A stretch of DNA of 36,990 nucleotides from Eubacteriaceae bacterium (GTDB taxonomy: Bacteria; Bacillota; Clostridia; Eubacteriales; Alkalibacteraceae). Below the pieces are notes generated by a model, which saw nothing but the letters and a program-made list of their open reading frames with translations, had not been told where the DNA came from and made no database searches. Below, in pieces: positions 1 to 8,395 of this stretch. The stretch lies in contig DMAW01000031.1 in the NCBI GenBank assembly GCA_003446375.1, positions 1-36,990 of the forward strand, read 5' to 3'. A program made the translations under genes and the position numbers. Positions within the stretch are counted from its first letter, which is position 1, and each line of letters starts with the position of its first letter.

Positions 1-505
1 CCACCAAGGCATCTGTTTGAGTCTTGATGGTCTTTTCAAAACTATATGGGAAAATCAGATAGTTTACTCCAAGCCCTACTCCCAATCCTATAATCGTATC
101 TATAATCCTGTTTATACTATAGGCTATGATGTTTCCTTCGTTCATTTCAAGCATGATCGCCAAAAACACCACGCCGGCTATTACTATGGACTTGTTCCAT
201 TTAAATAGGTTGCAGACATAAATGATTATTGTGATGCCTATGCTGGTAAGGATCAAATTCCCTCTGTCTATAGATGCAAAGCCCATCCCTAACAAAGCTC
301 CCAGCACTGTGCCCATGATCCTGTTCTTGCCCACGTCAAAGGAGTTCATGACAGAGCTTTCCATAGATATCATGGCTGCGATGACTATGTAGAAAGGATT
401 TTCCATATTCAGAAGCTGCCCCAGCAACAGGCATATGAGGACTGCTATAGCCGTTTTGACGTTTCTCATGCCAAGTCTGTAGTTTTTATAGCTTTTGTAA
501 TTCAT
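1..505 (-). CDS. FUSC / aromatic acid exporter-type membrane protein (3' end outside window)
   Basis: Only the N-terminal 168 codons are present; the frame stays open to the left edge. The start ATG at 505 is preceded by GGAGGTA (511-517). The visible protein has a short basic N-terminus (MNYKSYKNYRLGMRNVKTA), then a run of hydrophobic segments. One carries ENPFYIVIAAMISMESS and another GKNRIMGTVLGALLGMGFA, which is the layout of the N-terminal membrane half of the ArAE_1/FUSC family (DUF939-like). Family members are predicted exporters of aromatic acids or other organic anions, with a soluble C-terminal half not seen here. Substrate is unknown. The gene lies 47 bases downstream of cvfB on the same strand, so co-transcription is possible. 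Family assignment is by fold pattern only. Confidence 0.7.
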   Translation of the reverse strand, partial: MNYKSYKNYRLGMRNVKTAIAVLICLLLGQLLNMENPFYIVIAAMISMESSVMNSFDVGKNRIMGTVLGALLGMGFASIDRGNLILTSIGITIIIYVCNLFKWNKSIVIAGVVFLAIMLEMNEGNIIAYSINRIIDTIIGLGVGLGVNYLIFPYSFEKTIKTQTDALV

Positions 506-552
506 GTAGTTACCTCCGAAAAACAATCGTAAAAGGCTTTCCAACTTGTGCC

Positions 553-1386
553 TTACAGCATCTTTATTCCTTTTTCGGTTATCTCTATTTTTTTGTTCTT
601 CAAAAGCCTGCCCACTGCCCTTTTAAATGCACTTTTACTCATGCCAAATTCAGCTTTTATGGCACTTGCCTGACTCTTATCGTTAAATGGCAAAAATCCA
701 TTTTTTTTCACAAGATTTTTCATGATTTTTTCGGCATCATCATCTATTTCGTCATGAGCCTGCTTTCTGACACTTAAATTAAGCTTTCCGTCATGTCTGA
801 CTTTGATGATCCTGGCCTCTACAACATCCCCGATGTCAAAGATTCCAAACATTTCATTAAGGGGTATCATTCCGTGGTACTTGTTTTCAACCGCGACGAA
901 TACTCCCATTTCTTTATTGATTGCATACACTGTTCCTTTTACCTGGTCATTTTCCTGAAAAGGGGATTTATCTGTAAGCATGTTATGTATTTTCATTGTA
1001 GCGCAAAGCCTGTCGCTCTTGTCTACGTAAAGAGCCACCAGGCAATCATCTCCCGTTCTTACCTTTCCTATCTGCTCCTTAAAAGGAAGCAGCAGATCCT
1101 TTTCGAGGCCCCAGTCTAAAAATGCACCTATACCGGTAGCTTCCACTACCCTTAATTTTTTTATATCTCCAAACAATATCTTCGGAGTCCTTACCGTTGC
1201 TATCAATCTGTCTTTTGAATCCCTGTAGATAAAAACGCTTATCTCATCTCCAGGCTGCGCCCCTTCCGGAACCTGACTTTGTGGAAGAAGGACGTCGTCA
1301 TCCAAAGCTCCTTCGAACTCATTTAGATAAACTCCTATGCTCGTCTTTCTTAGTATGGTTAATTTTTGTATCTTTCCTATCTCCAT
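553..1386 (-). CDS. cvfB: CvfB-family S1 RNA-binding protein
   Basis: The 277-residue protein consists of three S1-like beta-barrel repeats (about 1-65, 70-135 and 140-205) followed by a winged-helix-like C-terminus (about 215-277, containing FGMSKSAFKRAVGRLLKNKKIEI). This is the CvfB/YitL architecture at the normal family length. In Staphylococcus the protein binds RNA and affects virulence gene expression; in Clostridia its job is unknown and presumably post-transcriptional. The start overlaps the stop of the upstream TVP38-like gene by one base (TAATG), with GAGGAG just upstream, so the two are translationally coupled. Confidence 0.88.
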   Translation of the reverse strand: MEIGKIQKLTILRKTSIGVYLNEFEGALDDDVLLPQSQVPEGAQPGDEISVFIYRDSKDRLIATVRTPKILFGDIKKLRVVEATGIGAFLDWGLEKDLLLPFKEQIGKVRTGDDCLVALYVDKSDRLCATMKIHNMLTDKSPFQENDQVKGTVYAINKEMGVFVAVENKYHGMIPLNEMFGIFDIGDVVEARIIKVRHDGKLNLSVRKQAHDEIDDDAEKIMKNLVKKNGFLPFNDKSQASAIKAEFGMSKSAFKRAVGRLLKNKKIEITEKGIKML

Positions 1387-2057
1387 TAGATTTTCTCCTC
1401 TTCGTTTTCTGTATTTATCTTTTTATACCCTTTTGCCACTGCAAATGAAATCCCAACAGCTATGATCACGGGAAGTATGAACGCCGGCGATGTTGGATCA
1501 TCTGCCGCTTCGCCCATTAGCGTAAACAAAAACACTCCGGGGACAAACCCCAAAAGACTGCCTGTCATATAAACTGAGTAAGGAACCCCTGCAGCACCAA
1601 AAAACATGTTTACCAAATCCACCGGAGGTCCGGGTATGTTTCTTGAAGCTGCACATATCACAAGCCCGTTTTTTTCTCCGTACTTCATGATTTCGTGAGC
1701 CTTTTTGTTTCCTGCGATCATCTTCTCTACCCTATCTCTTCCAAACCTTTTACCCAGAACATATCCTGCTGAAAGCTCTAGAGACAACCCTGCAAATATA
1801 GTCAATATCGCCATCGGAAATGGCAGCACCAACCCGCTTGCGATAAACAAGCCTTTCATCGGAATAAATATAAGCAACGTCTTTGCCAAAAACCAAAATA
1901 CGATTATACCGGAAGCTATTATCGGCGACTGAGCCTCATAGCTTAGCATCTCAGTTATCTCCATCCTGTCCGTACCGGCAAGCCACATAGCTGCAAGCAA
2001 AACCAGCGCAATTATAAGCACGGTAAGTATCTTGTGATGCTTTATAAGACTTATCAT
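1386..2057 (-). CDS. TVP38/TMEM64 (DedA/VTT) family membrane protein
   Basis: This 223-residue polytopic membrane protein has hydrophobic segments near 10-27, 45-65, 72-98, 165-185 and 195-212. Between them lies the VTT/SNARE-associated domain signature: GYVLGKRFGRDRVEKMI in the loop after the second segment and AASRNIPGPPVDLVNMFFGA (R, P, P and N conserved) before the next helix. Members are thought to act in lipid scrambling or envelope homeostasis, but the exact role here is unknown. The start has GGAGAG about 11 bases upstream. The gene heads a two-gene unit with cvfB. Confidence 0.85.
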   Translation of the reverse strand: MISLIKHHKILTVLIIALVLLAAMWLAGTDRMEITEMLSYEAQSPIIASGIIVFWFLAKTLLIFIPMKGLFIASGLVLPFPMAILTIFAGLSLELSAGYVLGKRFGRDRVEKMIAGNKKAHEIMKYGEKNGLVICAASRNIPGPPVDLVNMFFGAAGVPYSVYMTGSLLGFVPGVFLFTLMGEAADDPTSPAFILPVIIAVGISFAVAKGYKKINTENEEEKI

Positions 2058-2154
2058 AGGATTTTCTCTCCTTTATTTGCTATCTATATTTTACTCTATT
2101 TCTTATGATAAATACAGTTTTAGAAGCCATATATTCAATTTGGCGCTTAATTCC

Positions 2155-2183
2155 TTGACATTAAAGCGTATTAAAATTAAAAT
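2155..2183 (+). promoter_or_regulatory. Sigma-A-type promoter of amino acid ABC operon 1
   Basis: The sequence reads TTGACA (2155-2160), a 17-base spacer, then TAAAAT (2178-2183). It lies about 30 bases upstream of the binding-protein start, with the Shine-Dalgarno AGAGGAGGG at 2198-2206 in between. The 5' leader would be only about 20 bases, unlike the long leader of the second amino acid transporter operon in this window. Confidence 0.75.
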
Positions 2184-2212
2184 GCATGTATATAACTAGA
2201 GGAGGGAAACTC

Positions 2213-3019
2213 ATGAAAAAATCATTATTTGGGGTATTGCTGGTACTATTATCTTTTACATTGTTGTTTGGATGCACTTCAGGCACCGATGAATCTGAAG
2301 ATACTTGGAGCGATCTTGAAGAAAGAGGAACAATCATCGTAGGTTTCGACGATACGTTTGTCCCAATGGGCTTTAAAGACGGAAGCGGAGAAATCATCGG
2401 TTTTGATGTAGATCTTGCCAAGGAAGCTATAAGCAGGCTAGGCCTCGAAGCTCAGTTTCAGCCAATCGACTGGAACCTAAAGGAAACAGAACTTAATTCT
2501 AAAAACATAGACCTTATATGGAACGGTTACACAATTACAGATGAAAGAAAAGAAAAAGTAAACTTCACAAAGCCTTATCTTGACAACAGACAAGTCATAG
2601 TTGTCTTAAGCGGTTCAGACATCGATGCCAAGGCAGACCTTGAGGGCAGCATAGTAGCTGCTCAAAATGCTTCAAGCGCTCTTGCAGCCATCCAGGCAGA
2701 AGGGGCCGGCGAAACCTTTGACGGAGGCGAACCTATACTTTTTGACACTTACAACGATGCATTCATGGATCTTGAAGCTGGCAGAGTCCACGCAGTAGTA
2801 GCTGACGAAATCTTGGCAAGATACTACATAGCTGAAAGAGGCGAAGAAAAGTACAAAGTTCTGGAAGAAGATTTTGGAGACGAAGAATATGGTGTCGGCG
2901 TCAGAAAATCCGATGCCACTTTGCTCGAGAAGCTAAATGATGCTTTGGACGAAATGAAATCTGACGGTTCAGCTGAAGCAATATCCGAAAAATGGTTCGG
3001 CGAGAATATAATAAAGTAA
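2213..3019 (+). CDS. Polar amino acid ABC transporter, substrate-binding lipoprotein
   Basis: The protein has 268 residues from the ATG at 2213, chosen because AGAGGAGGG sits seven bases upstream; an in-frame start at 2186 has no such site. It has a lipoprotein signal peptide (MKKSLFGVLLVLLSFTLLFGC, lipidated Cys21) followed by a two-lobe SBP_bac_3 domain. Family features include the opening strand GTIIVGFDDTFVPMGFKD, GFDVDLAKEAISRLG, and the central DLIWNGYTITDERKEKVNF segment. It would capture an amino acid outside the membrane and deliver it to the permease encoded 12 bases downstream. The specificity (glutamine, cystine, arginine or other) cannot be read from sequence alone. Confidence 0.9.
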   Translation: MKKSLFGVLLVLLSFTLLFGCTSGTDESEDTWSDLEERGTIIVGFDDTFVPMGFKDGSGEIIGFDVDLAKEAISRLGLEAQFQPIDWNLKETELNSKNIDLIWNGYTITDERKEKVNFTKPYLDNRQVIVVLSGSDIDAKADLEGSIVAAQNASSALAAIQAEGAGETFDGGEPILFDTYNDAFMDLEAGRVHAVVADEILARYYIAERGEEKYKVLEEDFGDEEYGVGVRKSDATLLEKLNDALDEMKSDGSAEAISEKWFGENIIK

Positions 3020-3031
3020 CCGGGTGAATAT

Positions 3032-3673
3032 ATGGATTATTTATTAAGCATGGCACCATTAATGTTGCAGGGTCTTCAAACGACCCTGTGGCTGTTTTTT
3101 CTGACAGCGCTTGGCTCAATACCACTTGGTATGCTCGTGACGATCTTGAGGCTTTCGAAATACAAGCCCCTTCAAAAAATAATGCAGACTTACATATTGC
3201 TGATGAGAGGAACTCCCCTTTTGCTTCAGCTTATTTTTATTTTTTTCGGTCTGCCTATAATAGGCATCGTAATCAACAGGGAAACCGCCGCTTTAATAGC
3301 ATTTATCTTGAATTATGCCGCTTACTTTGCGGAAATCTTCAGGGGTGGAATACTCTCTATAGATCAAGGTCAATACGAGGCTTCTACCGTTCTCGGCCTT
3401 TCTAAGATCCAGACTTTTTTCGGCATCATTTTGCCTCAGGTAGTAAAGCGGGTTTTGCCTCCCGGCGGAAACGAACTTATAACATTGGTAAAAGATACAT
3501 CTTTGGCATATATACTTGGTCTTGGGGATGTCCTTAGAGCATCCAGGACACTTACGAACCAGCAGGCTTCGTTGATTCCGCTTTTTTTGGCAGGGGCAAT
3601 ATACCTTCTTATGGTAGGGATAGTTACATTCGGCCTTAAAAAGGCTGAAACCAAATTTGATTATTACAGGTAG
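3032..3673 (+). CDS. Polar amino acid ABC transporter, permease
   Basis: This 213-residue membrane protein of the HisM/GlnP type has about five transmembrane segments. The EAA-loop that docks on the ATPase is visible around residues 115-145 (GQYEASTVLGLSKIQTFFGI, then ILPQVVKRVLPPGGNELI). RGTPLLLQLIF, typical of PAAT permeases, lies near residue 60. It is the second gene of a three-gene operon, with the ATPase following eight bases downstream. It would form a homodimeric channel for the amino acid captured by the upstream lipoprotein. Confidence 0.92.
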   Translation: MDYLLSMAPLMLQGLQTTLWLFFLTALGSIPLGMLVTILRLSKYKPLQKIMQTYILLMRGTPLLLQLIFIFFGLPIIGIVINRETAALIAFILNYAAYFAEIFRGGILSIDQGQYEASTVLGLSKIQTFFGIILPQVVKRVLPPGGNELITLVKDTSLAYILGLGDVLRASRTLTNQQASLIPLFLAGAIYLLMVGIVTFGLKKAETKFDYYR

Positions 3674-3681
3674 GTGAGAAA

Positions 3682-4311
3682 ATGTTAAGAGTGAGCAAGC
3701 TTTCTAAAAGCTTTGGCGACAAAAAAGTCTTGGATCAAATAAGCTTTGAAGTAGAAAAAGGCGATATCGCCATAATAACCGGTCCTTCAGGCGTGGGAAA
3801 AACAACTCTTATCAGATGTCTTTCCTCCCTGGAAACATACGACTCCGGTACGATAGACATCTCCGAAAGAAGGTCTGAAAAGGAACATCCTGTAGGATTG
3901 GTTTTTCAAAACTTCAACCTGTTCCCCCACTTAAATTCATTGGAGAATATAACTTTTCCCATGATAAAGTCAAAGGGCATGGATAAGGAAAATGCAAAGA
4001 AAAAAGCCCTAGAGATAATGGAATCCCTGGGACTTACAGGTCTTGAAAACAGCTATCCTTTTCAACTCTCAGGAGGCCAGAAGCAGCGCGTTGCAATTGC
4101 CAGGGCGCTTGCGATGGATCCGGAGTACCTATGCTTTGACGAGCCTACATCTGCACTGGATTCAAAGCTTCGTGACAGCGTAGGCGAGATCTTAAGGGAG
4201 ATCGCCAAAAAAGGAACCGGCGTAATAGTCATCACCCATGACAGGGAGTTTGCAGAAAAATATTCCACCAAGCTGTATGCGCTGGGAAGCGAGCTTGAGA
4301 GAGTGAAGTAA
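3682..4311 (+). CDS. Polar amino acid ABC transporter, ATP-binding protein
   Basis: This 209-residue ABC ATPase contains Walker A GPSGVGKT (34-41), a Q-loop at Gln76, the signature LSGGQ (129-133), Walker B YLCFDE (149-154), the D-loop SALD (157-160) and an H-loop in VIVITHDRE. It is shorter than the usual 240 or so residues of GlnQ homologues, mainly from a compact helical region and a short C-terminus, but no catalytic element is missing. It energises the permease encoded immediately upstream. The next gene is convergent at 18 bases, and no clear intrinsic terminator separates them. Confidence 0.93.
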   Translation: MLRVSKLSKSFGDKKVLDQISFEVEKGDIAIITGPSGVGKTTLIRCLSSLETYDSGTIDISERRSEKEHPVGLVFQNFNLFPHLNSLENITFPMIKSKGMDKENAKKKALEIMESLGLTGLENSYPFQLSGGQKQRVAIARALAMDPEYLCFDEPTSALDSKLRDSVGEILREIAKKGTGVIVITHDREFAEKYSTKLYALGSELERVK

Positions 4312-4328
4312 TCTGCAACCTTATAACT

Positions 4329-5051
4329 TTACTTAGCCACTACCACTAAGGCGTATGATCCGTCTTTGTCGTAGGGGCTTTTTTTAAAATCTCCGTACAT
4401 GCTGATATCTAAAAAACCGGCAGCACTTAAAGATGCTGCAAGTTCCTCTGAAGTTATCGGAAGCAGCGGTATCTCGTTTTCGTATACATCTTTATCTGTT
4501 TTTAAAATAGTCTTAAAAAAAATCTTGTTTTGCACCTTATCGTATTTATACAAACGCTCAAAAGCAATTCCCGCTTCTTCGTTTATTATTGCGGGAAGGC
4601 TGCTTATTCCAAACTTTAAAATCCTGTCGTAATTTATTATCTGCAAAATCAGCCTTCCATTCCCCTTTAGGATGCTTTTCGCCTTTTTCAAAAATCCGGC
4701 TGTATGATCGATGCTTTCCAGATGAACCAGGCTGTTTCCTATGCAGTATGCCATGTCAAACTTTAAACCCAGTTTATCTATGTCCATCATATTCATTTGC
4801 AGAGCCTTTACATTTAGATCTTGACTTTTTAACTTGCCGTTTAATCCTTCGATCATCTTTTCATCCAGATCGATTGCCGTAATATCATGCCCTGATTTTG
4901 CCAAGGCCAGCGTATATCCTCCGGTTCCGCAAGCTATATCAAGTATATTAGATCCTAAGCCTCCGGCATGTTCAGATAAGAACTGAATCTGAGGTTTTCC
5001 TGCCGGAAATATGTCATCATAATGTTTTGATATCTCTTCGTAAAATCCCAT
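4329..5051 (-). CDS. Class I SAM-dependent methyltransferase
   Basis: The protein has 240 residues from the ATG at 5051, which has AAGGA seven bases upstream. A longer frame reaching 5123 would run into pgsA and lacks a ribosome site. Motif I of the Rossmann methyltransferase fold is clear (ILDIACGTGGYT, about 36-47), followed by ITAIDLDEKMIEGL (motif II) and a MAYCIGNSLVHL segment equivalent to motif IV. The substrate is unknown; small-molecule or lipid targets are both possible. It starts 13 bases after pgsA and is probably co-transcribed with it. Confidence 0.8.
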   Translation of the reverse strand: MGFYEEISKHYDDIFPAGKPQIQFLSEHAGGLGSNILDIACGTGGYTLALAKSGHDITAIDLDEKMIEGLNGKLKSQDLNVKALQMNMMDIDKLGLKFDMAYCIGNSLVHLESIDHTAGFLKKAKSILKGNGRLILQIINYDRILKFGISSLPAIINEEAGIAFERLYKYDKVQNKIFFKTILKTDKDVYENEIPLLPITSEELAASLSAAGFLDISMYGDFKKSPYDKDGSYALVVVAK

Positions 5052-5064
5052 CGCAGTATCCTTT

Positions 5065-5601
5065 CTATAATCCTCTTCTTTTTCTCTCAGCTTGATATGT
5101 AAAATAATACTTAAATAAGGCAATAAACTTTAATGCTATGGATATGTACATTAAATACATTACATTTGCATTGCCGGGAAATAAAAACACCAGCACTATT
5201 GATACCGTAAAAAGCACCGTTGCGCTTTTGCCAAAGTAGTTTGCAGGAACGACGATTCTATCTTTTTTATGGTAAAGAATCAGTCCGATAGTTATCATGA
5301 ACCCTTCTTTCATAAGCACTATAGCCAAAATCAGACCGGGCACATCCCCTGATATGTATAGACATACCAGCACTGTCAGCAACATAAGCTTATCAGCCAA
5401 AGGATCCAATACCTTTCCTACATCTGTCACAACATCGTATTTTCTGGCAATATATCCGTCAACAAGGTCTGTCAACGAGGCGACTGCATATACTCCAAGG
5501 GCAAGGTAACGAGAATCTTGCGCTTCGGAAAAGAACACGTAGACAAAAACAGGTATCAATGCCATTCTTATGACAGTCAAAATATTAGGCACATTTTTCA
5601 T
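5065..5601 (-). CDS. pgsA: CDP-alcohol phosphatidyltransferase (phosphatidylglycerophosphate synthase)
   Basis: This is a 178-residue integral membrane enzyme that joins CDP-diacylglycerol and glycerol-3-phosphate in phospholipid synthesis. The CDP-alcohol phosphotransferase motif is complete: Asp45, Asp48, Gly49, Ala52, Arg53, Gly62, Asp66 and Asp70 in DLVDGYIARKYDVVTDVGKV followed by LDPLAD. The ATG at 5601 is preferred over an earlier in-frame start because GGAGGG lies six bases upstream. It overlaps neither neighbour and follows ygiQ closely. Other CDP-alcohol transferases such as cardiolipin synthase-like enzymes share the motif; the N-terminus MKNVPNILTVIRM is typical of PgsA. Confidence 0.85.
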   Translation of the reverse strand: MKNVPNILTVIRMALIPVFVYVFFSEAQDSRYLALGVYAVASLTDLVDGYIARKYDVVTDVGKVLDPLADKLMLLTVLVCLYISGDVPGLILAIVLMKEGFMITIGLILYHKKDRIVVPANYFGKSATVLFTVSIVLVFLFPGNANVMYLMYISIALKFIALFKYYFTYQAERKRRGL

Positions 5602-5615
5602 GGAAATCCCTCCAC

Positions 5616-7448
5616 TCATCTTCGTTTTTTAGTCTTTCTTTTTCCGGGTTTTAAAGCCCCTTCCGGCTTTATCAAACAGTGCCTGTCAAAACCGATAAGA
5701 TCTTTTCTGCCGGCTTTTAACAACGCTTCCTTGACCAGCTTGTAATTTTGAGGCTTTTTGTACTGTATCAGGGCTCTTTGCATCGCTTTTTCGTGTGGAT
5801 CTGTTGGTATGTAAACATCCGTCATCGTCCTAGGGTCTATCCCTGTGTAGAACATGCATGTAGACATGGTCCCAGGGGTAGGATAAAAATCTTGCACTTG
5901 TTCTGGGGTATAGCCTATATCCCTTAGATATTCGGCGAGCTCTACAGCTTCCTTTAGAGTTGATCCCGGGTGGCTTGACATAAGATAAGGAACTAAAAAC
6001 TGGTTTTTCCCAATATCTCTGTTGATCTTGTAGTACTTGGCTACAAATCTGTCATAGACTTTTCTTCCCGGTTTGCCCATCTTATCTAAAACCTTGGAAG
6101 AGACGTGCTCAGGAGCTATTTTAAGTTGCCCGCTGATGTGATGTTCGCACAATTCTTTGAAGAACGTATCATCTTTATCGTATATAAGATAATCATACCG
6201 CAATCCAGACCTTATAAACACTTTTTTTATGCCGGGCATGCTTCTGAGTTTTCTTAAAAGCTCCAGATAGTCTTGATGCTCTACAATAAGCTGGCTACAA
6301 GGCTCCGGAAACATGCACTGCTTGTCCGGACAAACTCCGTGTTTTTCTTGTTTTTTGCATGCGCTGTGCCTGAAGTTTGCAGTAGGTCCTCCAACATCGT
6401 GGATATAACCTTTAAATTCCGGATCTTCAATTATCTCTTTAGCTTCACGGATAATGGATTCGTGGCTCCTGGACTGAACTTTCCTTCCTTGATGGAAGGT
6501 AAGGGCACAGAAATTACAGCTTCCAAAGCATCCCCTGTTGCTTATTATGCTGTGCTTTACCTCTTTTATCGCAGGTATCCCTCCGGATTTTTCGTACATG
6601 GGATGGTAGCTTCTCTTATAAGGAAGAGAATATACGTCATCAAGCTCCATATCGCTCATAGAATCTGCAGGTGGATTTTGCACCACATAGTAATTTTTGT
6701 AAGGCTCAACCAATGGTTTTCCGTTGATGGAGTCCATATTTCTATACTGGATCATGAAGCTCTGGGCGTACTTTCTCTTGGATGAGAGTATCTCATCGTA
6801 ATGAGGAAGCCATAAAGGTTCGTAAGGCCTTTTCTTGTCTTTGGTCTTATATACCGTTCCTTTTATGAAGGTTATCTCTCCAACCGGAAGCCCACTTTCC
6901 AAGGCTTCAGCTATCTCTACTATCTGCTTTTCGCCCATGCCGTAAACTATGATATCTGCTTTAGCGTCAAGAAGGATCGATCTTCTTACCTTTGAACTCC
7001 AATAATCATAGTGGGCAAAACGCCTAAGGCTGGCTTCTATGCCTCCCAGTATTATAGGAACATCGCTGTATAGCTCTTTTAGTTTTCTCGAATACACCAT
7101 GGTTGCCCTATCCGGCCTGAAACCAGATTTTCCTCCTGGAGAATAAAGGTCGTCCCTCCTTGTTTTTTTAGCCGTAGTGTAATGATTTACCATGGAATCA
7201 ATATTGCCTGATGTTACGAGAAACGCCAGTTTGGGCTTACCCAGCCTTTTGTACGAATCGTTATTCTTCCAGTCCGGCTGAGCTATTATACCGACCTTAA
7301 ATCCTCTGCTTTCGAGAACTCTTCCTATTACGGCTGTTCCAAATGACGGGTGATCCACATAAGCATCCCCTGAAACAATTATAAAATCCAATTGGTCCCA
7401 GCCTCGTTTTTTCATATCTTCCCGTGATACGGGCAAAAAATCATTCAT
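5616..7448 (-). CDS. ygiQ: YgiQ-family radical SAM protein
   Basis: The 610-residue protein has the normal family length. An N-terminal B12-binding-like or family-specific domain (1-290, with FIIVSGDAYVDHPSFG) precedes a radical SAM core. The iron-sulfur ligands are Cys307, Cys311 and Cys314 in SNRGCFGSCNFCALTFHQGR. The C-terminal region has CKKQEKHGVCPDKQCMFPEPC, a second Cys cluster typical of this family, and ends in a basic tail. The reaction is not established. The ATG at 7448 follows an extended -10 promoter at 7505-7513. pgsA follows within 14 bases. Confidence 0.9.
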   Translation of the reverse strand: MNDFLPVSREDMKKRGWDQLDFIIVSGDAYVDHPSFGTAVIGRVLESRGFKVGIIAQPDWKNNDSYKRLGKPKLAFLVTSGNIDSMVNHYTTAKKTRRDDLYSPGGKSGFRPDRATMVYSRKLKELYSDVPIILGGIEASLRRFAHYDYWSSKVRRSILLDAKADIIVYGMGEKQIVEIAEALESGLPVGEITFIKGTVYKTKDKKRPYEPLWLPHYDEILSSKRKYAQSFMIQYRNMDSINGKPLVEPYKNYYVVQNPPADSMSDMELDDVYSLPYKRSYHPMYEKSGGIPAIKEVKHSIISNRGCFGSCNFCALTFHQGRKVQSRSHESIIREAKEIIEDPEFKGYIHDVGGPTANFRHSACKKQEKHGVCPDKQCMFPEPCSQLIVEHQDYLELLRKLRSMPGIKKVFIRSGLRYDYLIYDKDDTFFKELCEHHISGQLKIAPEHVSSKVLDKMGKPGRKVYDRFVAKYYKINRDIGKNQFLVPYLMSSHPGSTLKEAVELAEYLRDIGYTPEQVQDFYPTPGTMSTCMFYTGIDPRTMTDVYIPTDPHEKAMQRALIQYKKPQNYKLVKEALLKAGRKDLIGFDRHCLIKPEGALKPGKRKTKKRR

Positions 7449-7504
7449 TATATTTTACTCTTCCTTCTTTTATCAGCTTTAAGCTAAAACTTATTTAAAT
7501 TTAC

Positions 7505-7513
7505 ATTATATCA
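7505..7513 (-). promoter_or_regulatory. Extended -10 promoter candidate for ygiQ-pgsA
   Basis: On the minus strand the sequence reads TGATATAAT, a perfect extended -10 (TGnTATAAT), about 57 bases before the ygiQ start. No good -35 hexamer is found at the expected distance, which is acceptable for extended -10 promoters. truA is divergent from the same 126-base gap. Confidence 0.4.
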
Positions 7514-7574
7514 TATTTGCTTTAAAATAGAGAATATAAAGCCATAAAAATCTAAGAGAGAAAAGGTAACTCAA

Positions 7575-8312
7575 ATGAAAAGAAATGTAAAAATTGTTTT
7601 GGAATATGACGGCGGCCGTTATAAAGGCTGGCAAAAACTTGACTCTAGCGATACCATACAAGGGAAACTAGAGGATATAATCCTAAAAATGACCGGTAAG
7701 AACATCGGAATAACAGGTTCCGGAAGAACTGATGCAGGCGTCCACGCCAAGGGACAAGTCGCCAACTTCATAATCGATACAGACATGAAGGAAAAGGAAA
7801 TCAAAAACTACTTCAATACGTATCTGCCTCAGGATATTGCAGTAAAAGATGTGATTTTTGAAAACGAAAGCTTCCACAGCAGGCATGATGCCAAAGAAAA
7901 AACCTACATATATTATATATACAACAACCAGGTCCATTCAGTATTTGACAGAAAATACAGCCTGCATGTTCCGGAAGCTTTAGATATCGAAGGAATTAGA
8001 AAAGCCCTGCCTTTATTTGAAGGCACCCACGATTTTTTGGGTTTTTCTTCCCTGAGAAAAAGTAAAAAATCCACTGTCAGAACCATAAGCTCTCTTACAA
8101 TGGAAAAGACCGGACCGAACATTAAGTTTATTTTTAAAGGTGATGGCTTTTTATATAATACAATCAGGATAATTATGGGTACTATACTTGAGGTTGGATT
8201 GAAAAAGCGAAAAGCTTCATCTATCGAAAAGGTATTTAAAACAAATATCCGTGAAAATGCCGGGTATACAGCACCTCCCCACGGATTGTTTTTGGAAGAA
8301 GTGAAATACTAG
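7575..8312 (+). CDS. truA: tRNA pseudouridine(38-40) synthase TruA
   Basis: The 245-residue enzyme isomerises uridines 38-40 of the tRNA anticodon arm. The catalytic motif GSGRTDAGVHA is present with the nucleophile Asp53, and the N-terminal LEYDGGRYKGWQ and C-terminal GDGFLYNTIRIIMGT segments are family hallmarks. The start has AAAGGT upstream. It stands alone, divergent from ygiQ and convergent with the sugar transporter operon. Confidence 0.96.
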   Translation: MKRNVKIVLEYDGGRYKGWQKLDSSDTIQGKLEDIILKMTGKNIGITGSGRTDAGVHAKGQVANFIIDTDMKEKEIKNYFNTYLPQDIAVKDVIFENESFHSRHDAKEKTYIYYIYNNQVHSVFDRKYSLHVPEALDIEGIRKALPLFEGTHDFLGFSSLRKSKKSTVRTISSLTMEKTGPNIKFIFKGDGFLYNTIRIIMGTILEVGLKKRKASSIEKVFKTNIRENAGYTAPPHGLFLEEVKY

Positions 8313-8338
8313 AGGATAATTTCGCAAATGTATTGTTT

Positions 8339-8374
8339 CCGGCACATACAAAGTTCAGTAATTGTATGTGCCGG
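8339..8374. terminator. Stem-loop between convergent genes
   Basis: A perfect 13-base inverted repeat (CCGGCACATACAA at 8339-8351, TTGTATGTGCCGG at 8362-8374) with a 10-base loop lies between truA and the convergent permease gene. Neither side has a proper T-tract, so it may work poorly as an intrinsic terminator, or it may block processing of 3' ends from both directions. A second short palindrome (GCATATGC) follows. Confidence 0.5.
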
Positions 8375-8395
8375 ATGCAGTATAGCATATGCTTT

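Noticed and set aside
5052..5123. Upstream extension of the methyltransferase
   Set aside because: The extension would overlap pgsA and has no ribosome site; the ATG at 5051 has AAGGA at good distance and gives the normal family N-terminus.
8339..8374. The 13-base inverted repeat as a regulatory operator
   Set aside because: It lies between two convergent gene ends, away from any promoter, so a transcript 3'-end structure is more likely.
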